A stretch of 26,475 bases of DNA, taken from a virus. Shown here in pieces: positions 15,647 to 22,135 of the stretch. A model generated the notes under the pieces. The model was not told the origin of the DNA and made no database searches. It was given only the letters and a program-made list of their open reading frames with translations. Each line of letters opens with the position of its first letter. The stretch's first letter is position 1. Where the stretch lies: positions 1-26,475 of IMG/VR virus record IMGVR_UViG_3300003691_000041, one strand, 5' to 3'. The position numbers and the translations under genes are program-made.

Positions 15647-16606
15647 ATGGAGATAATATTGAAAAAAGTAATATGTAAAACCTGTGGAAAAGAATTAAAT
15701 CTTTGTGAAAAGAATTTTGGCAAAGAAAAGAAAAATAGGTCTGGCTTTAAAGGCAGTTGTAAAAAGTGTATTGCAAAATATAAAAAAGAGCATTCCGAGA
15801 AGAATAAGGAAAATATAGCAAAAAAGCAAAAAGAGCACTATGAAAACAACAGAAAAGAGATAATAGAAAACAGTAAAAAATATTATGAAAGTAATAAAGA
15901 AAAAACAGTTGAATATAAAAAAGAGCACTATGAGAAAAATAAGATAGAAATAGCAAAAAAACATAAAGAAAATTATGAAAAAAACAAAGAAGAACTTTTA
16001 AAAAAATCTAAAGAACATAGTAAAGAAAAAGCAAAGCACTTAACCTACAAAGATCAATTATTTGCAGATGAGGCAAGAGAGGCAGATAATAATATATTAG
16101 AAGTAAAGTGCAAGCACTGTAAAGAATGGTTTAAGCCAGCAAATAGTCAAGTAAAAACCAGAATAAATGCAATTAATGGAAAAGCGAGGGGAGAAAATCA
16201 CTTTTATTGCAGTGAGGAGTGTAAGGATAATTGTGAGGTTTATGGAAAAAAGCCATCACAGCTTGAAAGGCTTGATGAAATAAACGCAGGAATATACAAA
16301 ATTCACAAGCATGAGGGTTTTTACACACAAGATCAACTAAATATTTGGAGCAAACAAGTAAGAGACAATGCAAACAATGAATGCGAAAGATGTGGGAGTA
16401 AAGAAAATCTTCAAGCCCATCATGTTCTGCCTAAATCTGAACACCCAGAACAAGCATTGGAGCCAGACAATGGAGTGTGTTTATGTATTGAGTGCCATAA
16501 AGAAGCACACAGCCAAGATGGGTGCAGAACAGGACAATTAAGAAAATGCGAAATATTAGAAAACAGCTTGACAGACAAAAAGAATCATGATAAAGTGCAT
16601 CATTAA
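15647..16606 (+). CDS. HNH endonuclease with N-terminal zinc ribbon and long repeat linker
   Basis: 319 residues from ATG 15647; a TTG at 15659 with GGAG upstream is an alternative start. Domains in order: zinc ribbon with C10-x2-C13 and C38-x2-C41, five 15-residue Lys/Glu repeats (47-121), a second zinc site (CKHCKEWF, then CSEECKD), and the HNH core CERCG...LQAHHVLPKS...NGVCLCIECHKEAH. The HNH itself is held by two C-x2-C pairs. It follows the helicase by two bases and ends at the promoter of the next operon. The gene at 19157 is a paralogue with a shorter linker. Confidence 0.83.
   Translation: MEIILKKVICKTCGKELNLCEKNFGKEKKNRSGFKGSCKKCIAKYKKEHSEKNKENIAKKQKEHYENNRKEIIENSKKYYESNKEKTVEYKKEHYEKNKIEIAKKHKENYEKNKEELLKKSKEHSKEKAKHLTYKDQLFADEAREADNNILEVKCKHCKEWFKPANSQVKTRINAINGKARGENHFYCSEECKDNCEVYGKKPSQLERLDEINAGIYKIHKHEGFYTQDQLNIWSKQVRDNANNECERCGSKENLQAHHVLPKSEHPEQALEPDNGVCLCIECHKEAHSQDGCRTGQLRKCEILENSLTDKKNHDKVHH
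15785..16009 (+). repeat. 45-bp coding repeat, five units
   Basis: Five tandem units encode a 15-residue K-E-H-Y-E-x-N-K-x-E-I-x-x-K-x motif in the HNH linker. Units are degenerate at base level, but AAAGAGCA-type starts recur every 45 bases. The paralogue at 19157 has only about two units (19286-19375). Confidence 0.75.
16568..16596 (+). promoter_or_regulatory. Promoter inside the end of the HNH gene
   Basis: TTGACA at 16568-16573, 17-base spacer ending TGA, TAAAGT at 16591-16596. The -10 is weaker than the others. It lies 24 bases before ATG 16620. Confidence 0.58.
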
Positions 16607-16619
16607 ATAAGGAGGGTAT

Positions 16620-17270
16620 ATGAAAGATTACTTTGGGAGAGAAATAAAAGATTTTGATCTTGTTGTATCAAAGTCAACTGGTAGACGTTCCCGTATGAGA
16701 CATGGAATATGTGTTGATGGGATTATATGGTTTGAACCATATAGTTATGGTGGTTCTGAGAAAGTGTGGATTAACACATCCAATGAGCCAAAACTTGAAG
16801 AAATGAGGCTTAAGCTTGTTGAAGATTACAAAGCATACAGGCAAGGAATGGAAGACAAGAAAAAAGAAGATCAGCAAAAAAGAATTAAAAAGAAAGACTT
16901 CAAAAGATTTGGCGTGTACGATGGTGAAATATTTCTTGGAGAATGTTTCATTAATGGAGAGAAGAAAGAAAATATATGGATTAGCTTATCAAAAAATACT
17001 TGGGACGATTCATTTTCAAAAGATAATTTTAAAATTTCTCTTATTAGAAGAAAGCCAAGTTACTCATTCCACAGTGGAGAAAACGAATATATTCCCGAAG
17101 AAAGATTAATTAGAGAAGTAAAGTATCCAAAAAAAATGAAAGAAGACTTTTTATTAACAGCTTCTGAAGTTAATGATTTATTTGAAAAGCAGTGGGATCT
17201 TTGTAGAAATGATAAAAACAATTCAAGTAAAAAAGCAATTGAATGGTTAAAGATATTATTTGACATATAA
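16620..17270 (+). CDS. Hypothetical phage protein
   Basis: 216 residues with AAGGAGGG four bases before the ATG. The N-terminal 45 residues (FGREIKDFDLVVSKSTGRRSRMRHGICVDG, read with its gaps) form a small beta domain whose G-RR-S-RMR-G-C pattern recalls a phage hypothetical family. A basic helical stretch follows (KAYRQG...KKKEDQQKRIKKK), then a second beta-rich part. No catalytic motif. The end of the gene overlaps the promoter at 17260. Confidence 0.62.
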   Translation: MKDYFGREIKDFDLVVSKSTGRRSRMRHGICVDGIIWFEPYSYGGSEKVWINTSNEPKLEEMRLKLVEDYKAYRQGMEDKKKEDQQKRIKKKDFKRFGVYDGEIFLGECFINGEKKENIWISLSKNTWDDSFSKDNFKISLIRRKPSYSFHSGENEYIPEERLIREVKYPKKMKEDFLLTASEVNDLFEKQWDLCRNDKNNSSKKAIEWLKILFDI

Positions 17271-17288
17271 ACAAAAGTATGATATATA
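17260..17288 (+). promoter_or_regulatory. Promoter, extended -10 type
   Basis: TTGACA at 17260-17265, 17-base spacer ending TGA, TATATA at 17283-17288. It starts inside the last codons of the previous gene and gives a leader of about 45 bases before ATG 17339. Confidence 0.75.
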
Positions 17289-17338
17289 TGTCTCAGACTT
17301 ATGAAATATGACTTAATTTTTACACAGGGAGGGCACTT

Positions 17339-17761
17339 ATGGAAATGGACAAAGACCTTATTAAAACACACGATGAAATTCTATTATCTCTTATTCAATC
17401 GCTTATTCGACAGAAATTTGAATTTGAAAATGGGAAGGAGTTTAGTGCGCTTGAACTTTTTAGTGCATCTGCATTGAAAGATATGTTTCTTGGATGTATT
17501 GATTTATATCTTGAAGAAGTATTGTGGATTGACAAAGAAGGTAAGCAAATTGCAAAAAAGCATAGAAAAATACCTCCAAAGGTTTATTCACTTAAGGAAT
17601 ACATCAAGTATCTTTATCATTCACATGCTGATTTTGAAGGTAAAGGACTTACAATGAGAGAAGCACAGCATGATGCAAAAAATGCTCTTATTCTTTACTG
17701 CTATGAGCAGATTCTTAGAAGTGATGGACTTTCAATGGGACAAGTAGAGAGAGGTGTATAA
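17339..17761 (+). CDS. Hypothetical protein
   Basis: 140 residues with GGGAGGG six bases before ATG 17339 (an ATG two codons later is possible). Helical and charged, with HDEILLSLIQSLI near the start and a C-terminal half GLTMREAQHDAKNALILYCY. No motif recognised. It is the first gene after the 17260 promoter. Its stop overlaps the start of the TGA-interrupted gene by one base (TAATG). Confidence 0.65.
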   Translation: MEMDKDLIKTHDEILLSLIQSLIRQKFEFENGKEFSALELFSASALKDMFLGCIDLYLEEVLWIDKEGKQIAKKHRKIPPKVYSLKEYIKYLYHSHADFEGKGLTMREAQHDAKNALILYCYEQILRSDGLSMGQVERGV

Positions 17762-17964
17762 TGAAAAAATTATTTGAAGCTTTAAATATATTTAAAAAAT
17801 ATTGGACAGAAGATGAAACATCACCATTCCATTGTGAACATGATACTTTATTCATCTGAGGAATACAAGTTTCTGATGTATCAGAGGAAGACGATAAAAA
17901 ACTTGATGAACTTGGATTCTATCATGGTGATGATAATGGATATGAAACTGGCTGTTCATGCTAA
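17761..17964 (+). CDS. Small phage protein gene interrupted by an in-frame TGA
   Basis: ATG 17761 overlaps the previous stop and follows GAGAGAGG. Thirty-two codons (ending SPFHCEHDTLFI) lead to TGA at 17857-17859. The same frame then continues for 34 sense codons (GIQVSDVSEEDDKKLDELGF, ending GCSC) to TAA at 17962, just before the AAAGGAGG site of the next gene. The two halves together resemble a short phage protein family with a CEHD motif and a terminal G-x-C, as I recall it. TGA could replace Trp or Cys by one base change. Possibilities are a nonsense mutation, sequencing error, read-through or selenocysteine. TGA is an ordinary stop elsewhere in the window. Confidence 0.55.
17870..17887 (+). 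promoter_or_regulatory. Hairpin 17 bases after the in-frame TGA
   Basis: TTTCTGA (17870-17876) and TCAGAGG (17881-17887) form five Watson-Crick and two G-U pairs around a TGTA loop. The loop begins 17 bases after the TGA and has G in its second place, which falls within the loose bacterial SECIS consensus as I recall it. Chance is possible in so short a hairpin. Confidence 0.3.
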
Positions 17965-17982
17965 AAGGAGGAAAAAAACAAA

Positions 17983-19128
17983 ATGCAAAAAATGGTAACA
18001 GTAGAAAAAATAAAAGAAATAAAGATACATGAAAATGCAGACCTACTTGAACTTGCATACGTGAAGGGGTGGCAAGTATGTGTACAGAAAGGACTTTACA
18101 AGGAAGGGGATATTATTCTCTACTTTGCAGTTGACTCTATTCTTCCACAGCCAATTGAAGAAAAGATATTCGGAGAAGGTGCAAAAGTAACTCTTAAAAA
18201 ATCAAGAGTAAGAACAATCAAGCTAAGAGGGGCATACTCACAGGGACTTATTGCTCCAATTGATTTGTTTTCTTACAGATCTTTTCATAACTTTCGTGAA
18301 GGAATGGACTTTACAAGAGAATTTGGTGTTGAAAAGTTTGAGCCAAAGATCAATAAAGGAGATGTTCTTTATACTGGTGATGGTAAAAAAGTAAAAAGAA
18401 CGAAGAATCCAAACTTTTTCAAAGTAAGAAAGCCACAGAACATTAAAAACTATCCAGAAGCATTTATGGGAAAAGAGGTTGTTATTACTGAGAAGATTCA
18501 CGGCAGTTCTTGGATTGGTGCGTGGGTAAAACGTCCCGGCAAAACATTTTTTGAAAAACTTACAAGACTTATTCTTGGCGAATATGAGTTTTGTTATCGC
18601 TCAAAAAATGTTCAGTTACAAAGAAAAGACACAATTCTAAATGCGATGCTTAAAAAATTTGGTGTAATTAAAAATACAATGTATTACAATACTAATATTT
18701 ATGTTGCTATGTGTAAAAAATATAACATCGCAAACAAGCTTCCAATGGGATATGAAGTGACAGGTGAGATTTATGGTTCAGGCATTCAGAAAGGATATAA
18801 TTATGATTGTAAAGATGGCGAAAGAAAACTTGTCATTTATGGTGTAAGAAAAGATGGCAAAAACCTACCTCATAAAGATGCGGTATGTCTTGCCACGAAA
18901 GATTGTGGTCTTGACTATGTTCCTGTTCTTTTTGAAGGAATTCTTACTCCAGAAGTACTTGAGAAATGTACTAATGGAAAATCAGCACTTGATCCAAAAA
19001 CAAAAGTTCGTGAAGGATGTGTTGTAGAGCTTAAAGAAGCAAATGGAGAAAATGTATGGCTTGGTGCGCCTGTTTTGAAAAGTATTTCTGAAAAGTATTT
19101 ATTAAAAGATAATACAGACTATCATTAA
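17983..19128 (+). CDS. RNA ligase, DRB0094 (Rnl5-like) family
   Basis: 381 residues with AAAGGAGG upstream of ATG 17983. An N-terminal OB-like domain comes first (VEKIKEIKIHENADLLELA, GDIILYFAVDS), as in the Deinococcus DRB0094 ligase. The nucleotidyltransferase core follows: EKIHGSS with the AMP-accepting K171, YRSKN near 205-209, GEIYGSGIQKGY at 261-272, REGCVVEL at 343-350 and LKSISEKYL at 365-373. It joins RNA or RNA/DNA nicks with ATP. With the kinase-like gene at 22123 it could repair tRNAs cut by host anticodon nucleases. An HNH gene follows closely. Confidence 0.88.
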   Translation: MQKMVTVEKIKEIKIHENADLLELAYVKGWQVCVQKGLYKEGDIILYFAVDSILPQPIEEKIFGEGAKVTLKKSRVRTIKLRGAYSQGLIAPIDLFSYRSFHNFREGMDFTREFGVEKFEPKINKGDVLYTGDGKKVKRTKNPNFFKVRKPQNIKNYPEAFMGKEVVITEKIHGSSWIGAWVKRPGKTFFEKLTRLILGEYEFCYRSKNVQLQRKDTILNAMLKKFGVIKNTMYYNTNIYVAMCKKYNIANKLPMGYEVTGEIYGSGIQKGYNYDCKDGERKLVIYGVRKDGKNLPHKDAVCLATKDCGLDYVPVLFEGILTPEVLEKCTNGKSALDPKTKVREGCVVELKEANGENVWLGAPVLKSISEKYLLKDNTDYH

Positions 19129-19156
19129 AGTAATATATGGAGAACATGGATAAAAA

Positions 19157-19915
19157 ATGAATGAAATAGTAATTTGCAAGGAATGCAAAGAGGAGTTGAA
19201 ATTATGTGTGGAGAATTTTCATAAGGCCAACAATACTAAAACTTGCTTTAGAGGAAAATGTAAAAAATGTGATGCAAAATATCAAAGAGAATATAATAAA
19301 AAAAATAAAGATAAAATAGCAAAAAGAGATAAGGAGTATAGCAAAAAAAGAGTAGAGTTACGTAAGGAATATAAGAAAAAATATTATAAATCATCTGCAA
19401 GGTATTCAACATATAAAAACAAGTTATTCGCAGATGAAGTAAGAGAGATAAGCAATGATATATTAGAAGTAAAATGTAAACATTGTAATGAATGGTTTAT
19501 TCCTACAAACTTACAGGCAACAAATAGAAAACAAGCAATAAATGGGAATCAAAAAGGAGAGAATCATTTTTATTGCAGTCAAGAATGTAAGGATAAGTGT
19601 GAAATTTTTAGAATAATGCCAGTAACTCTTGAAAAACAGGATGAATTAAATGCTGGTATTTATACAGTTCATAAGCACGAAGGTTTTTACACAGACCCAC
19701 AATTAAGAGTTTGGAGTCAACAAGTAAGAGATAATGCTAATAACCAGTGTGAAATTTGTGGGCAAAAAGGTGATTTACAGGCACATCACATCAACCCTAA
19801 GGCTACCAATCCAGAACAAGCATTAGATCCTCAGAATGGTGTATGTCTATGTGAGAAGTGCCATAAAGAAGCGCATAGCAAAATAAAACAATTAAAAAAA
19901 TGCAACATAGTATAA
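19157..19915 (+). CDS. HNH endonuclease with N-terminal zinc ribbon (short-linker paralogue)
   Basis: 252 residues from ATG 19157; GGAG lies about 13 bases upstream, so the ribosome site is weak. It has the same order as the gene at 15647: zinc ribbon (CKECKEEL, CKKCDAKY), about two 15-residue linker repeats (44-73), CKHCNEWF and CSQECKD, then CEICG...LQAHHINPKA...NGVCLCEKCHKEAH. The two proteins are clearly paralogous from the linker to the end. It lies directly downstream of the RNA ligase, as the other copy lies downstream of the helicase. It is the last gene before the repeat-rich gap. Confidence 0.83.
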   Translation: MNEIVICKECKEELKLCVENFHKANNTKTCFRGKCKKCDAKYQREYNKKNKDKIAKRDKEYSKKRVELRKEYKKKYYKSSARYSTYKNKLFADEVREISNDILEVKCKHCNEWFIPTNLQATNRKQAINGNQKGENHFYCSQECKDKCEIFRIMPVTLEKQDELNAGIYTVHKHEGFYTDPQLRVWSQQVRDNANNQCEICGQKGDLQAHHINPKATNPEQALDPQNGVCLCEKCHKEAHSKIKQLKKCNIV

Positions 19916-19963
19916 AAGACAAATGATAAATCTCTTTCAGAAGCATATCTTACACAAAAAGAC

Positions 19964-19992
19964 TTGACAGACTTTCATTGATGTGCTATATA
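19964..19992 (+). promoter_or_regulatory. Promoter, first of a duplicated pair
   Basis: TTGACA at 19964-19969, 17-base spacer ending TGC, TATATA at 19987-19992. Identical to the next copy. It leads to the gene at 20187 through a leader of nearly 190 bases. Confidence 0.75.
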
Positions 19993-20006
19993 TTACACAA
20001 AAAGAC

Positions 20007-20035
20007 TTGACAGACTTTCATTGATGTGCTATATA
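20007..20035 (+). promoter_or_regulatory. Promoter, second of a duplicated pair
   Basis: TTGACA at 20007-20012, 17-base spacer ending TGC, TATATA at 20030-20035. The same -10 with its TGC recurs at 20059-20067, but the bases at the -35 place there (CCCACA) do not fit. Confidence 0.75.
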
Positions 20036-20064
20036 TTACCCACAATGTAGTTTTAATGTGCTAT

Positions 20065-20165
20065 ATATTACCCATAGGCTTTTATTATGTATTACACATA
20101 ACACACTAATATAAATATAATTATTGTGCAAAATACTGTATTTTGTAAATTCATATGGGTAATAT
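20065..20165. repeat. Inverted repeat and TATTACMCA iterons in the intergenic region
   Basis: ATATTACCCAT at 20065-20075 is the exact reverse complement of ATGGGTAATAT at 20155-20165. The TATTACMCA core also occurs directly at 19991, 20034, 20066 and 20090 (fit loose at the last base or two). The strand between is very AT-rich. Candidate binding sites for a phage regulator or initiator; no function shown. Confidence 0.5.
20129..20145. promoter_or_regulatory. 17-bp palindrome, possible operator
   Basis: CAAAATA-CTG-TATTTTG is a perfect inverted repeat with seven-base arms, 42 bases before ATG 20187 and downstream of both promoters. It could be a repressor site or a weak hairpin in the leader. 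Confidence 0.4.
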
Positions 20166-20186
20166 TTTATCACTTAGGAGGACTCT

Positions 20187-20390
20187 ATGTCAAAAGTAAA
20201 TATATGCAAAATAAGTAAAACTGGATTTATATTTTATATTAGCGCTGCTGATCATTGGGTAAATAAAGGAAAATCTATTTTATTTAGATTTAAAAGAAGA
20301 AGGGATATGGAGCCAGAAGGTTGGATTTACCTTCAGTTTATTTTTCTTATTTTCGCTTTTCATCTTGCAATAAAAGGAGAGATTAAATGA
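20187..20390 (+). CDS. Small membrane-associated hypothetical protein
   Basis: 67 residues with TAGGAGG six bases before the ATG. Polar and basic first half (FRFKRRRD), then a hydrophobic helix at about 47-63 (WIYLQFIFLIFAFHLAI) at the C-terminus. A tail-anchored small protein is plausible. It is the first gene after the duplicated promoters. Its stop is ATGA-coupled to the next gene. Confidence 0.62.
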   Translation: MSKVNICKISKTGFIFYISAADHWVNKGKSILFRFKRRRDMEPEGWIYLQFIFLIFAFHLAIKGEIK

Positions 20391-20863
20391 AAGAGACAAT
20401 TCAACATGCAGCAATTAAAAGATCTGATGGAATAATTTCAACTGGAAAGTCACATGCAGATGTAATCAAGTTGAGTCCTTATGGAACTTGTAAAGCTGGA
20501 AGTGAACAAGGATTTGTAACTTCATTTGGACGCTTTGTTTTAAGACCTGAAGCAGCATTTATTGCATGGTACAGTGAACAAATACCAAATGCACATTACG
20601 AGTTAATAAATCATATTGGACTTACATCTGAAAATCTATGGGATTATTGTGGGTTTGGATATCAGCAGGATTATGGATATTTGAAAAAGGTAAGTTGTCA
20701 AAACTGCGAAACATTCGGTCATTTATTGCCATGGAAAGAATGTAGAGATATTCCATGTAGTGGGTTTAAAAATTGGAAACCTCTTACAGTGCGTACAATG
20801 ATAGCAGCTTATGATCAACTTGTTATAAAAGAAATGAAAAAGAAGGAGCAAAATGACAAATAA
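20387..20863 (+). CDS. Conserved phage hypothetical protein
   Basis: 158 residues, ATGA-coupled with AAAGGAG upstream. The N-terminal half carries HAAIKRSDGIISTGKSHADV, then QGFVTSFGRFVLRPEAA. I recognise this pattern from hypothetical proteins in many tailed phages; no role is established to my knowledge. The C-terminal half has a Cys set (CQNCETFG...CRDIPCSGF) that could bind zinc. The end overlaps the next start by 11 bases. Confidence 0.7.
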   Translation: MKETIQHAAIKRSDGIISTGKSHADVIKLSPYGTCKAGSEQGFVTSFGRFVLRPEAAFIAWYSEQIPNAHYELINHIGLTSENLWDYCGFGYQQDYGYLKKVSCQNCETFGHLLPWKECRDIPCSGFKNWKPLTVRTMIAAYDQLVIKEMKKKEQNDK

Positions 20864-21269
20864 AACAAGACCTTATTTTAAAACATGCGATGGGTGTTCA
20901 TCATTTGACCTAACGAATAAGCGCCCATGCTCTGTTAAAAATTGCAAGGATTATTCAAAATGGAAAAATAAAACAAAAGAAAATAAAAAAGGTCTTGACA
21001 AAATAGCTCAGTATATGGTATTTGTATTTGGAGTTGTTGCTGCTTTTTTAGTAAGCTTAAGTACAGATGGAGACTGGCAGAAATGGGGATATTTGTTTGG
21101 AGTTATTGGTTGTCCTGCTTGGTTGTATACAACATGGGTAAATAAGCAGTATCCATTATTTGGACTTTCAATTTTTTATACTCTTACTTGGACAAATGGA
21201 TTATACAATAATGTAGCACTGAGTGATATAGTAGATTTATTTACTCGGCTTATACACCTTATAGCGTAG
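20853..21269 (+). CDS. Membrane protein with N-terminal Cys motif
   Basis: 138 residues, start inside the previous gene with AAGGAG six bases upstream. CDGCSSFD, then CSVKNC within the first 32 residues, suggest a small zinc site on the cytoplasmic side. Three hydrophobic segments follow, about 54-70, 78-95 and 102-118. Function unknown. The downstream spacing of nine bases leads to another small gene. Confidence 0.65.
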   Translation: MTNKTRPYFKTCDGCSSFDLTNKRPCSVKNCKDYSKWKNKTKENKKGLDKIAQYMVFVFGVVAAFLVSLSTDGDWQKWGYLFGVIGCPAWLYTTWVNKQYPLFGLSIFYTLTWTNGLYNNVALSDIVDLFTRLIHLIA

Positions 21270-21278
21270 GATGACCTA

Positions 21279-21455
21279 ATGATCTTTAAGACTCAGAAGA
21301 ATATCGGAGACAATGGAGCAAGACTTTTGGTAAAGTGCACTGTTAGAACAACCTCTTCATGCTCAAGTGTCTCTATTCAAGATGTTAAAAAAGAAGATGT
21401 AGAAATATTACTTGCAGAATTAAAAGAGCAAATAATGAAAAGATTTATAAAATAA
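21279..21455 (+). CDS. Small hypothetical protein
   Basis: 58 residues from ATG 21279, with TAGGA about ten bases before it, so the ribosome site is only moderate. Sequence features: GARLLVKCTVRTTSSCSSVSI then a charged helical end (KKEDVEILLAELKEQIM). Gene-like composition and position in the packed run support it. No family recognised. Confidence 0.5.
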   Translation: MIFKTQKNIGDNGARLLVKCTVRTTSSCSSVSIQDVKKEDVEILLAELKEQIMKRFIK

Positions 21456-21475
21456 CTGTTACAGGAGGGAAAAAT

Positions 21476-21562
21476 ATGTGCGTTTACTGTGGAGGATTGA
21501 TAATTGTTGGTGGAATATGTATGTCTTGTAGAAACTATGTAGGAGATATTTATGTCAAATAA
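21476..21562 (+). CDS. 28-residue Cys4 microprotein
   Basis: ATG 21476 follows a strong AGGAGGG site by five bases. The peptide carries C2-x2-C5 and C15-x2-C18, a complete four-cysteine set on a very short chain with GG turns after the first pair. This is what a minimal zinc ribbon would need. The last 11 bases overlap the next gene. It could also act mainly to couple translation. Confidence 0.45.
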   Translation: MCVYCGGLIIVGGICMSCRNYVGDIYVK

Positions 21563-21803
21563 AATACAAGATAAAAGACCACTTGTTCTCCATAACTGGT
21601 TTGAGTTTAGCGACTGCGTAATGGGGCAAATTTACAATGATCGTAGAAGAACAAATCCTAATGATCGTAGAAGAACAAATCCTAATGATGGATCAATGCA
21701 AATGACATCTTATGTTAAATTACTTGACAGAGAAAGAGGAATTTTAATAACGAAAAATACAACATACCATCTTGGTAAGGAAGTTACACAGGAGATAGAA
21801 TAA
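21552..21803 (+). CDS. Phage hypothetical protein, tandem paralogue A with internal duplication
   Basis: 83 residues, start inside the microprotein gene with AGGAG seven bases before. KRPLVLHNW, IYND, NPNDGS and YHLGK are shared in order with the next gene, so the two are paralogues. An in-frame 24-base tandem duplication gives DRRRTNPN twice, where the paralogue has one ERRKNPN. Function unknown; the paired conserved motifs suggest a small beta domain. Confidence 0.68.
   Translation: MSNKIQDKRPLVLHNWFEFSDCVMGQIYNDRRRTNPNDRRRTNPNDGSMQMTSYVKLLDRERGILITKNTTYHLGKEVTQEIE
21636..21683 (+). repeat. 24-bp perfect tandem duplication inside a gene
   Basis: AATGATCGTAGAAGAACAAATCCT occurs at 21636-21659 and again without change at 21660-21683, followed by the first six bases again (shown here as 24 bases of DNA, key end motifs AATGATCG and AAATCCT). 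Identity suggests a recent slip or, less likely, an assembly fault. Confidence 0.88.
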
Positions 21804-22135
21804 TGACTGAGAAAACTATAAATTGGCCTGAGTGGAAAAGGAAAGGTCTTACAAAAAGCTTCAGGACTATTCTTAATAAGCGACCCTTGGTTATTCATAA
21901 TTGGATTGTTTGGAATAACTGTGTATGGGGATCAATTTACAATGATGAGAGACGAAAGAATCCAAATGATGGTTCAGTTCAAAGAACTTCTTTTATCAAG
22001 AGCATTGACTTTGAAAATGGAATCCTAATTACACAAAATACAGTCTATCATCTTGGAAAACCAATTGATGAAAACTTTGAAGACTATTACAATAGAAAAC
22101 AGAAAGAATATAAGGAGAGTCAATGGAAGAATTAG
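21803..22135 (+). CDS. Phage hypothetical protein, tandem paralogue B
   Basis: 110 residues, TAATG-coupled with CAGGAGA 10 bases upstream. It adds a basic N-terminal stretch (WPEWKRKGLTKSF) before the shared core KRPLVIHNW...IYNDERRKNPNDGS...YHLGK, and a charged tail (YYNRKQKEYKESQ). It has a single copy of the motif that is duplicated in paralogue A. The last 13 bases overlap the kinase gene. Function unknown. Confidence 0.68.
   Translation: MTEKTINWPEWKRKGLTKSFRTILNKRPLVIHNWIVWNNCVWGSIYNDERRKNPNDGSVQRTSFIKSIDFENGILITQNTVYHLGKPIDENFEDYYNRKQKEYKESQWKN

Larger units (their letters stand above)
19950..20039 (+). repeat. Tandem duplication with 43-bp period carrying two promoters
   Basis: Bases 19950-19996 equal 19993-20039 exactly (47 bases, period 43). 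Each copy holds a full promoter. The 16-base end ATGTGCTATATATTAC recurs a third time at 20056-20071 without a -35, so the array has a decayed third unit. No gene is seen in 19916-20186. Confidence 0.85.

Noticed and set aside
17857-17859. Genome-wide reading of TGA as Trp or Gly
   Set aside because: TGA ends other genes at ATGA junctions (6526-6528, 10704-10706, 20388-20390, 23172-23174), TGG is used freely, and only one gene shows an internal TGA.
19950-20100. CRISPR array
   Set aside because: Only two full repeat units with no unique spacers between them; the repeat is a duplicated promoter.
20997-21032. TTGACA within the gene at 20853 as a further promoter
   Set aside because: At a 17-base spacer the -10 place reads GTATTT; only an 18-base spacer gives the poor TATTTG. 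It does not fit the pattern of the other eight.
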